This document shows, piece by piece, positions 1 through 9,700 of a DNA stretch of 64,000 bases (within the stretch, counting starts at the first letter, position 1; every line of letters begins with the position of its first letter). The DNA is taken from the NCBI GenBank assembly GCA_036365455.1, contig JAWQUS010000017.1, positions 6,076,001 to 6,140,000 on the forward strand, given 5' to 3'. Origin of the DNA: Macrosoma leucophasiata. Its lineage: Eukaryota > Arthropoda > Insecta > Lepidoptera > Hedylidae. The notes below the pieces were generated by a model. It worked only from the letters and a program-made list of their open reading frames with translations. It had not been told where the DNA came from and searched no databases. Both the position numbers and the translations under genes were made by a program.

Positions 1-235
1 CGACTCGCCGGTTACGTTTCGGTCCATGTAACAAGTGGCGAACCTGTTGCCATCTCCGGGCACATTACCAAACTCCGAGGCACTGGGAAACTTCCAGAAA
101 ATGGAAAACTCCCAATAGAACCAGAGACAAAGGATTTTAAACCGTTATCTCTGATATTCCCCGACCCGGGAATCGAACCCAGGACCCCCAGCGCAGTAGT
201 AGTGGCCTGCTACCACTACGCTACTGAGGCAGTTA
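1..235 (-). repeat. SINE-B, tRNA-derived (runs off the left end)
   Basis: On the minus strand the copy begins near 235 with a tRNA-like head: an A-box-like CAGTAGCGTAGTGG, then a B box GGGTTCGATTCCC. The family body follows, and further copies occur at 3481, 12250, 36561 and 52440. The 3' part lies outside the window. Not a functional tRNA, because the anticodon arm does not fold properly. Confidence 0.8.
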
Positions 236-746
236 AACGTAAAAAAATTTAAACTAATGAATTGAGTTGCCAGCTAATGAAACATGATTAGTTACTGTCA
301 TCACATATGGTTACTATCATGATGAATCGGTTTCCTGTTAAATCGACAATTTTAATTTAAATTCGAAACTGAATTCCTAACTAGGCATGTGATGGAGCTT
401 TTATTTATGCAATTGCGTTACAAGTTAAAATGATATACCTAATTGGTGACGGGATGATACAAATTATTGCTTTTGTATGTTTTGGTAACAATGCAGGTAC
501 CTATTTAAAAACAAACGCACACTTACACGGTTTGTATTTTTCTTTTCAAAGTAAAACCATGTAAAACCTTACCTATTAGATGGTAAATACGTTTACGCAT
601 CGCATCGCATTGATACATAAATGGAGGTGAAAAGTAAACAACATGATTAGGTATTTTTTTCATAAGTAGGTATGTTTTGGCATAAGTACAAAATACAATG
701 CCATTAAAAAAAGTAGATATGTTGTATACCTATTTAAGTATGTACA
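236..746. other. Gene-free AT-rich stretch
   Basis: No ORF, splice pair or recognised repeat was seen. The stretch separates SINE-B from retroposon E. Confidence 0.5.
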
Positions 747-757
747 AGTGTGTTAAT

Positions 758-1140
758 GGAGTTTTGGCGGGAACCTTGAAAGAGGTGTATGGTGCTCTTA
801 TTTTATTTCATTTTCTTGGTGTATTTTTAAGTTATATTGAATAAAGTTGGTGGCATTTTGTTTGATACAGGTTTATTACAGTGCCCGTGTATAGTGAAAT
901 AGAATAACAGTGCGAAAACACGACCTTTCAGGTTGCCTCCAAAACTTCATTGTAAATGTTCTGGTAAAGTAGCCATCGCTTTACTCGACTTAACTTGACT
1001 GTAACTCACTTGACTGACTTATTATACTTGATTATACTAACTTTGACGCTGCTTAAATAAATACGAAATATTGTTTTACTTGACACTGGCAATATGCGTA
1101 ATAGCGATGCCATAATAAATTTTAAAAAAAATAAAAAAAA
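758..1140 (+). repeat. Retroposon E, copy 1 (poly-A tailed)
   Basis: The unit starts with TTTTGGCGGGAACC and ends in an A-rich tail. It is flanked by an 11-bp near-perfect target-site duplication (747-757 AGTGTGTTAAT, 1141-1151 AGTGTGATAAT), which shows retroposition with little truncation. The same unit recurs at 9420-9783, and truncated and inverted at 1359-1582. No tRNA head is evident, so its parent RNA is unknown. Confidence 0.75.
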
Positions 1141-1358
1141 AGTGTGATAATTAGAAAGTGAAATAAGTGCCGGATAGGTGGTTATTCGTTATTTTAACCG
1201 GCATTCTTCTCAGTAGAGACTGTAGGTACCTACCTATCTACTAGTTTATTAAAATGTTAGTTGTGTAATAATGGACGTAAGAATAAACGCTTATATGTGA
1301 AGGCTGGAAGATGCAGCAAAGTATAAGAATACGTAAAAAATTTAACGCGAATTGAAAC

Positions 1359-1582
1359 TTTTTTTTTATTATTATAGCATCGCTATTACGCATATTGCCA
1401 GTGTAAAACGATATTTCATAATCGCATTTATTTAAGCAGCGGAAAGTTACTATATTATAGTATGTCAGTCTAGTGAGTTACAGTCAGTTATACGAGTAAA
1501 GCGATGGCTACTTTACCAGAACATTTACAATGAAGTTTTGGAGGCAACCTGAAAGGGCGTGTTTTCGCACAGCTATTCTATG
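1359..1582 (-). repeat. Retroposon E, inverted 5'-truncated copy
   Basis: This copy is the reverse complement of the 3' two thirds of the copy at 758-1140. The two poly-A ends face each other across about 220 bp, so a transcript through here could fold into a hairpin of about 220 bp. Similarity is high but not perfect. Confidence 0.75.
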
Positions 1583-2256
1583 ATCAATTCATTTTTAAGT
1601 CTGGTGTTTTTTTTTAGATAGGTATTTAAAACTTAGGAAGTTTTGGAACCTGTAGCTCTACATTCTTCAGGTCGAAATTGTTATAAGCGCCATCTATTAC
1701 GATATACTCGTACTTCATGGCTGCATTCACTTCTATGCACGTCTACGTCTAAGTAATAATACAAAATAAACAAAGATGGCAGTAATCGCATAATTTGATT
1801 ACTATTATTTATACTCATACTTACTTTCAACATCAGCACAGAATTTAATATAATCATCCATACTTTATATACCTTCTTATATTAAAGACAGGAAACATTT
1901 GTGTTTTTGTATGTATGTTTGTAACGTTTTCACACAAAAACTACAGGACCGATTACAAAAATTTTACAAAGTCTAGGTTAATGAAATGATCGTCAATGGG
2001 GGGAGTAGGAAAGACATAAATACGCCGCATATTAGGAAACAAGATTATTACAAACTTCGTCCTCGCATTATGTTGTTGTTTTTTAAATACCTACCTACCT
2101 TAACAAAGTAAAACGTGGATTAGTGAGAAACCTCTGTTAATTATAAAAATGAGATCTCAACGATAACGTTGAGAATAATGTGTAATGTATAAACATTGAA
2201 ATACCTATATTCAAAACAAAGTAAAAGAAAATAAATATTTGCCCTTACAACCAACT
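1583..2256. other. Unassigned AT-rich stretch
   Basis: No confident gene. A short minus-strand open stretch near 1625-1720 was considered and rejected as an exon. Confidence 0.4.
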
Positions 2257-2529
2257 TATTTATGTAACAAAAGTGGCAAACAAGTATGCAGTTCACATTG
2301 ATGCTAAGTGCTGACTGCAGTCTATAGCCACTTACACGAAGACCTTGGTCAAAATCCAAGTGCATTACCACTCCTGAAGCCTAAAGTGTTACGCCGGAAA
2401 TTACAGGGCCGTACTTTACCACCTGACCGGAACACGATAGTGCTGAACATTTAGCGGCAAGTAGGTATATTAGGTAATGCGGTGGTGCATACGCACGTGA
2501 GCTCCGTCACTGGAGCTCTACCACCAGTA
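2257..2529 (-). repeat. SINE-A, near full length
   Basis: Minus-strand copy of the most abundant family here. Its head is ACTGGTGGTAGAGCTCC, its tail TTACATAAA, and it is about 285 bp long. The 5' end lies at 2529. The family looks like a SINE or a LINE-derived retroposon; its origin is uncertain. Confidence 0.8.
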
Positions 2530-2870
2530 AAAACGTGATTCTTATCTCGTGTTTTAGGGTTTGGGAGCCTTAATGGAACTGAAGGAATCCTTAGGAAGTT
2601 AAATTACCTAATTAAAACAAAACGTCTATTCTTGCACTCAATAATACGGTTTCCTTACTTCCCTGAGCAGATGTATATCTGTTAAAACTACACATTAACT
2701 ATTCTGGTACGTGCTTATCAATTCAGCAGTGGTACTATCTCATCAATCAATCAAGTCTCGTACGAAAATGTAAATTATAAGGGAATATCCGACTTGCAAT
2801 GAAATATATGAAGATAACTGATATAAAATAAGGTTTGTTTTTAATATTGATTAGTGTGAAAATTGTGAAG

Positions 2871-3226
2871 CGCGCATGGCCCAGCGGCTGGTGTAGATCG
2901 TAAGCGATCTACTAGGTTAAGCACTACGGGCGCGGTCGGGTAGTGTGATGGGTGACCGCTAATGGTAAATTAAATGCGCGTTTCCGTGCTTCGGAGGGCA
3001 CGTTAAGCCGTCGGTCCCAGTTGGTATCGATAGATGGCAGTCGTTAAACCTTGTCGGAAGCCTTATGGACAGTTTGAAAACATCCGACAGCGGGTTGGCC
3101 ACTAACCCACCCACCTCCACCAATCCGCATTGGAGCAGCGTGGTGGAGTAAGCTCCAGGCCTCCCCCCAAAAAGGGGAGAGACTCGTGGCCAGCAGTGAT
3201 ACGTATAATGGGTTGCCATTATTATA
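2871..3226 (+). repeat. 5S-rRNA-derived SINE, near full length
   Basis: Around 2915-2962 the head contains GTTAAGCA, CGGGCGCGGTC and GATGGGTGACCGC in order. These match the internal-promoter half of insect 5S rRNA (GTTAAGCA, CGGGC.CGGT, GATGGGTGACCGC). A unique body follows (GGCCACTAACC, GTGGTGGAGTAAGCTCCA, CCAGCAGTG.GACGTATAATGGG) and ends in an ATT-rich tail. Related copies lie at 7691, 30984 and 35857. The 5S resemblance is seen in the sequence; retroposition by Pol III transcripts is inferred. Confidence 0.75.
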
Positions 3227-3480
3227 TCACTCATTTATTAACTATCCATATTAATTATTTTTCTACATATATAAGTAACTTAATGAATTAAAATAAAAGA
3301 TAATATTAACAAAGCACAAATATATATAAAAAAATAAAAAATAGTGTGCCACCGGCAGCGGGAACAGGGTCCAAGCCGTCGATGATTAGGGTCACAGAGA
3401 CAGGAACCTCCTCACTATACGTGCCGTGCCGAGGAGTACCGCCTTCTCCATTATTATTATTATTATAATGTGAAATACTG

Positions 3481-3735
3481 TCACTTCACGCCTGTATACC
3501 CAAAGGGGTAAGCAGAGGTAAATGCATGCAAATACCCACGATTCGTCGGTTACGTTTTAGCCCATGTAAAAGGTGACGAGCCTATTGACATTTCCAATAC
3601 ATTACCATACAACAATGGCAGCACTGGAAAGATTCCAGAAATTTTAAATAGTCCAATAGCACCAAAGATAATTTAATACATCATTATCACAGATAGCCCC
3701 CAACCTGGGGATCGAACCCAGGCCCCAGCGTAGTT
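3481..3735 (-). repeat. SINE-B, degraded copy
   Basis: Minus-strand copy with the family's 3' end (CTTCACGCCTGTATACCC on the plus strand) and a damaged tRNA-like head near 3710-3735. Confidence 0.7.
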
Positions 3736-3805
3736 TTTCCTTAGGTACATAAAAAAAATAGTATACATAGTGGGAAACAAATTTATACCTACTAAACTTT
3801 ATCCT

Positions 3806-4285
3806 GTACCACACCGCGGACACTTTTTATGTAATAAAAGTGGCAAATAAGCGTGCAGTTCACATTGATGTTAAGTGATGACTGCAGCCTATAGACACCC
3901 ACACAATGACCAGAGGTCAAAATCCAGATGCGCTGCCACTCCTGAGGCATTAGGTGTTATGCCTCTGTGCCAGAAATTACAGGGCCGTACATTACCACCT
4001 GACCGGAACACGATAGTACTGAACACTACCATTTAGCGGCAAGTATATTAGGTAATGCGGTGGTGCCTACGCCCGCGAGCTCCGTCACTGGAGCTCTACC
4101 ACCAGTAGACACTCCGCCGATATTCCATACAAACGCTTAATTTGCACCTACATTTGCACCTGTGTGCGTAGCACGTAGAGAATACCAAACGTCGCCCATA
4201 AGAGGGGAGGAGGTTGGGTGAGGCGGGGAACTCGGGCGGGACGTCGAAATGTCCATTCTATACGTAGTATTATTACATATTCTCT
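3806..4285 (+). repeat. Repeat F, split by a SINE-A insertion
   Basis: Repeat F is about 200 bp and starts ACACCGCGGACACTCCGCC; it ends GACGTCGAAATGTCCATTC. This copy is interrupted at 3825-4107 by SINE-A. Other copies lie at 23804, 53312 and 56728. The ends share an inverted GGACACT, which suggests a small DNA element, but the class is not established. Confidence 0.7.
3825..4107 (-). repeat. SINE-A inserted in repeat F
   Basis: Complete copy flanked by a perfect 6-bp duplication GACACT (3819-3824 and 4108-4113), which fixes both element ends. Confidence 0.85.
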
Positions 4286-4683
4286 GCCTGTACGTGTGAA
4301 CGAAGAGGGATAATCTACTTACTTATACATCATTTAATCATGTTTAATTGAATCCACAGATCACCGAAACTCATCTGTGATTGAATCAACACATTGATTC
4401 GATCCAGTTTTACGAGACTCACAGCACGAGACGCTATCGATTCGATAGTATCGAAAGTGAATGTTACCTTCATGTCATTATCAATAAATATTATTGGTAT
4501 TCGAGCTACTTTCTTAAGATTGATTCAACGAATTCATACTACTCGTACTTCAACGAAGAAAGTTAAAAGCGGTTTTTTTCCATACAGTAGGTAAGTAGAT
4601 GCTATTTACGTGACTGTGAAAATGTATGCACCACGTGTGCCCATTTTTAAAGAAAGACGGAATGAAACTTTTACGGTCCTCAT

Positions 4684-4845
4684 ACCAGCGGTATGTGACT
4701 ACCGCTTAATTCGAAGGGACGCGGGTTCGATCCCCGCATCGGGACAAATGTTTGTATGGGCTACAGATATTTGTTTTGGGTATAACAACGGAACCCACGG
4801 CACAGGTTTGTACCTAGTGTGGGGCTGCGAGTGTACCTAAGCATA
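4684..4845 (+). repeat. SINE-D, tRNA-derived
   Basis: The copy carries a B box (GGGTTCGATCCCCGC) and then the family body ACAAATGTTTGTATGGGCTACAG to GTGGGGCTGCGAGTGTA. Its A-box region is degraded. Better copies lie on the minus strand at 7268 and 19670. Confidence 0.75.
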
Positions 4846-5230
4846 TTAAAAAACAGAGATACCTATAGTTCACTCGCATGGTAAGTAGACGAAGTGGTAA
4901 GAATCAGAATCAGAAACTCATTTATTCATTTAGGGTGACAGGCACCTCTTATGACACGTCAAAAACTAACAAAATAAATTAAAGCGAATAACAATTGATA
5001 TACATGTCAAACAAGATAAAAAATATATGTAAAGTCAAGAATATCACTAAGATAAAACTAAATGTCATAAACTAATGTAAAAAGTATATCAGTAGAATGT
5101 CTCTTTTCCCCTTTACAAACTGATAACAAAGAGTAAAAAGAAAAGAAAAAGAGTCATTCTTTGTCATTCACCGGCAAAGTTCCAAAGGCCAATATGATCT
5201 GAGAAAAAGACTGCAGCATTTGCAGTCCAT
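4846..5230. other. AT-rich stretch with a possible LINE tail
   Basis: The motif AATCAGAATCAGAAACTC followed by TTATTCATTTAGGG at 4904-4936 resembles retroelement tails. No gene was seen. Confidence 0.35.
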
Positions 5231-6068
5231 AGATATCTACCTACACAAACAGTCTAAGTTTTTTTGCCTCTCGCGACCTCTGTGTCTGTGTAAGAAATTA
5301 CGAAATCGTATAGGTATTATCAGTTACTTGAGACACAATAATCGTGATCACTATAATTTGATCGATACTTACGTCTTACGATCTCAAGGTCCAAGTATGG
5401 ACTCTACCACCAAGATACACTAGCTATAGTGCATCTTGATGGTAGAGTCCAGTAAAGTCCAGACTATATAATCCAGAATATATATGTATATATTTGGCGG
5501 CGTCGTGTGGCGGGTTGCTCACTTCCCTCTAAAATGGTCGAGGAGGGCAATGGCTGTCACATGCGTCATACTCGTGAACGGGTGCTGTTGGTGTGGACTG
5601 GTCTGTTCTGGTTTGCAGGAGCTACGTCTCATTTAGTAGATAGCAGTTTATTTGCATCTATGCTAATTGCTGTGGACGTTCACATTATTTGATTTTTCAC
5701 GATAATCTGTAATAGATTTAAAAGCTCTCATTTAATAAAGCTCTTATGAGTTTGTTGGGTAGCGGAGTTCTTCTCAGTAGTGACTGTTGTTCACTCTAGG
5801 TATTTTATGATTTCTTGAGGTTTTAAAAGTATCTGTAAAGATCTGTTCGAAATAAAAATATTTTCTATTTCTATAGCACTATTCCACTAGGTATCTTGGT
5901 GGTAGAGTCCAGACTTGGACCTTGAGATCGTAAGACGTATCGATCAAATTATAGTGATCGCGATTATTGTATCTCAATTAACTGATAATAAATGATTTCG
6001 TAATTTCTTACACAGACACAGAGGTCGTCAGAGGCAACAAAACTTAAACTGTTTGTGTAGGTAGATAC
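5231..6068. mobile_element. Foldback-type DNA element with long inverted repeats
   Basis: Arms of about 185 bp (5231-5419 and 5888-6068) are near-perfect reverse complements, with outer ends AGATATCTACCTACACAAAC and its complement. The 470-bp core has a short palindrome at 5417-5440 and, at 5730-5880, a LINE-like 3' tail with the motif CGGAGTTCTTCTCAGTAGTG. No transposase was seen, so this is a non-autonomous element. Confidence 0.75.
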
Positions 6069-6262
6069 TATAATTTACACTGCAACATAACCAAAAATGA
6101 TTTCAAAATAAAAAAGATCATATAAATGTTAAATCTTTACTTTTATTGAGCTTAATATGTTAATGTGCCATCGAAGAAGTATCCGGTGATCCGACAATAT
6201 TGTAATATAAACTTTATAACTACACAAATAAGGCACCGACGTGATCTACCGGACATTTCTTG

Positions 6263-6574
6263 GATAGAGCAACACGGGCCACCAGCCGCGGCGGATCGGA
6301 GGGCAGTAGACATATACAGCCTTTCCCCTCGGTTAAAGTACAAGCACAAATGTTCTTATGCCTGTCGCCTAGATGTGTAAATGTGTGCGTGAGATTGTTT
6401 ATGTATTTTGTTAAAGTCAAGGTGTGAGTTTCGTAGTAATAGACGATTTTTGTAGTGTGTATGTGTCACACGCATTTTCCCCCCGCAAAAAGTGACAGAC
6501 TGTTTTGCATCGATAATAAACGCTATGGCTACTCCCCTACGGTCCGCCGCGGCCGTGGGCCAAATTGCCCTATG
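6263..6574. mobile_element. H3 MITE, hAT-like, full length
   Basis: Terminal inverted repeats of about 50 bp follow the family pattern CATAGAGCAACACGGGCC. Here the left end reads GATAGAGCAACACGGGCC and the right end is degraded. The interior is in opposite orientation to the copy at 11115. Confidence 0.75.
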
Positions 6575-6671
6575 ACATAAGGTCTTGCGCCTCCTCCCCT
6601 ACAAGTTACTATCAGGAAACTGTCCGCTTGACCACATGGAATGTATTTGGTGGTAATAAAAGCTATAAGTA

Positions 6672-6702
6672 TTACATTAATTTTGGATAAGCGAAGAGTT
6701 CC
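6672..6702 (-). CDS. CAP gene, candidate last exon
   Basis: The acceptor reads TACAGTCAG before the exon. In the required phase 2 it gives GELFAYPKLM and a stop, which aligns loosely with the usual CAP ending G-N-x-x-x-x-P-x-Y. An alternative acceptor 4 bp upstream shifts the frame and gives an unlike tail. Inference only; a real last exon could lie elsewhere or beyond the window. Confidence 0.4.
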
Positions 6703-9700
6703 CTGACTGTACATTACAATTAAAAATATCACGCACTTATACATCACACCCACCCCAACTCACAACAAAATTTAAATAAACAGCATTGGTTTTTAATATT
6801 GAATACAATACTTAATTATATATACAAACATAATTTTAAAAGCACTCGTCGGCTTAATACTTAAGAAACTACATAATTTTTCTATATAAGGTAGGTAGGT
6901 TTTATAATTTTTTTTTCTATGAGCTGTTACATTTATCACCGTAAGGTCGTCGACAACCACTCGGATTGGCACATGTTAGATATTTGCTTCCAACATCACT
7001 CGATTTGTAAGGCACTTGCTTCAAAAAGTTTCCGCTGCGAAAAAAAAAATTTTTTGAAGTTAACCAAAAACTGGAAAGAAAAATTTGACTTCGGGCAGGG
7101 ATTAAACCTGCGACCTACGGATAACTAGTCCAGCCGCTTGCTACCGACTGTAAAGCGGCCAACTTTCTGAAAATAGCATGCGGGATTTTTTGTGGATAGA
7201 TAAGGTATGGTGAATACGAAGTATGAAGTTTTGTCAGTATACGTAACAAAATGACATAAATAAATAATAAAAAATAAAATACGCTTACACTCACAGCCCC
7301 ACACTAGGTATAAACCTGTGTCGTGGGTGCTGTTGTACACATACAACACATACACAAACACCCAGACCCGAAACAAATTTCTGTAGGCCATACAAATATT
7401 TGTTCCGGTGCGGGGATCGAACCCGCGACCCTTCGAATCAAACGGTGGTTTCGCACCGCTGGACTAACCGGGTCGTCAAATAAAACACAAAACTTACATA
7501 CTGAAGTCATTTATTTTTAAAATAGTATTTAACACTACAGTGACACTTTTTTACAAGAATGCAAAATGGAACAAAGCGATCACATACACACACGCAAACA
7601 GTTTTCAATTGAATTCACACAACTGTTGTTTACATGCGTGTCCCACACGTGTAGTGTAGTGTATATTTTATGTATGTGTGTGCATCTAAACGCGGGTTGG
7701 CCACTAACCAATGGAGCAGCTTGGTGGAGTAAGCTCCAGGCCTTCCCCAAAAAGGGGAAATACTCCCCAGCAGTGGGACGTATAATGGGTGCCAATATAC
7801 GTTTTCTGGTGGTAGAGCTCCAGTAATGGAGCTCGCGGGCGTAGGCACCACCGCATTACCTAATATACTTGCCGCTAAATGGTAGTGTTCAACACTATCG
7901 TGTTCCGGTCAGGTGGTAATGTACGGCCCTGTAATTTCCGGCACAGAGGCATAAGACCTTAGGCCTCAGGAGTGGTAACGCATCTGCATTTTGACCTTGG
8001 TCTTTGTGTGGGTGTCTATAGGCTGCAGTCATCACTTAACATCAATGTGAACTGCATGCTTGTTTACCACTTCCATTACATAAAAAAAAAATATGTTATT
8101 AAATTAACGCGAAGATAACAATGATACCAAATTATTATACATACCCTGGTCCATAGTTGCATACAACGAGGAAGTATTTCCAATTATTTTCAACTCGTTG
8201 TGAAATGGCACAACCAACGTACATTGTGTTAGACCAAACCATCTGAAATATTAACACATTTCATATTTTTTTTTTTTTTAAAGAAAAATGGAAAGAAAAA
8301 TTTGACTTCAGGCGAGACTCGAACTCGCAGCCTACTGGGAAACCTAACTAGCCTAACTAGCATAGTTGGCAATAGATGGCGCTACTGCTACCATAAAGCA
8401 ATGCAATAAATGTGAAGGAAAGATTTGACAAATCGGGCAGGACTTCAGTAGCTCAATTGGAAGAGCGGCTGGACTAGATTCCCAGTAGGCCGCGAGTTCG
8501 AGTCTCGCCTGAAGTCAAATTTTTCTTTCCATTTTTCTTTAAAAAAAAATTTCATAAGCATGTGTTAATGCGAAATAATATAAAACATTTTATCATGATT
8601 ATTAATTAAAACACATATTATTTCAGGACAGTCATCATGATCATGATGATGATGATCATCATCAGCCTTTTAACAGACCTTAAACAATCTGAACATATAG
8701 GCCTTCCCCAAAGAGTTCCTAAGAATAGAATAGAATTTCTTTATTCGGATAACAACACAGGCAGTGCCGGATTAGCCATATAGCAGGAGTAGCAAATGCT
8801 ACGGGCCCCACGCCATTGGGGGCCCCGTGCCTGTGCCCAAAAAAAAAACACAAATATGTAATACACCTTAGCTATTCTCAAAGGGAGCGTTGACCACTAA
8901 TTATATAGGTACCTATATTATTATGTTGCAAGTTGGCAATACCACAATACTTACAGGGGGAATCCCCTAAATTTGTTTTCTATTCCTTTTCGTAAATGTT
9001 GTTTAATTTACATCCTAAATTTCAGTAGGCAATGTAACTCTAGGGCCCCATGGTCACATTTGCTACGGGCCCCGCACCGGCTTCATCCGGCACTGAACAC
9101 AGAGGTACACAGTACCTACTATAACATTTAACAAATAATATATAACATTAGACAATAGATTTAAGCAATTTAATACAATAGACAAGTATGTCTCACGGTA
9201 TCTCACGGTAACCCATAGCTATTTTGGACTCTATCAGAAAACTCAGAACCCATTTTTCAAACTTATATATAGGTACCTAGGTAGCCGCCGGTTGACCTAT
9301 TTACAATACGTTTACTAGTAATCAATTTTAATAAATAAAAAAAACATAACTTCAAGTCTATAGGTATTTCCCGAAGGGAAAGGTAAAAGCATTCATGCAC
9401 CCACTATTCTCATGTTACGTTTTTTTTTTTTTTTTAATTATGGCATCGCTATTACGCATATTGCCAGTGTCAAGTAAAACGATATTTCGTATTTATTTAA
9501 GCAGCGTAAAAGTTAGTACAATATAGTCAGTCAATTATTTATAAGGTCAAGTCAAGTTATTCGAGTAAAGCGATGGCTACTTTATCAGAACATTTACAAT
9601 GAAGTTTTGGAGGCAACCTGAAAGGTCGTGTTTTCGCACTGTTATTCTATTTCACTATACACGGGCACTGTAATAAACCTATATCAAACAAAATGCCACC

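Noticed and set aside
1625..1720. Minus-strand open stretch ending LQVPKLPKF and a stop, upstream of an AG
   Set aside because: No partner exon or family match; the reading includes the GATGGCGC block common in repeats. Not supported as an exon.
6529..6753. 74-codon minus-strand open frame over an H3 MITE end
   Set aside because: Most of it is transposon terminus; only a small part in another phase is kept as the candidate CAP last exon.
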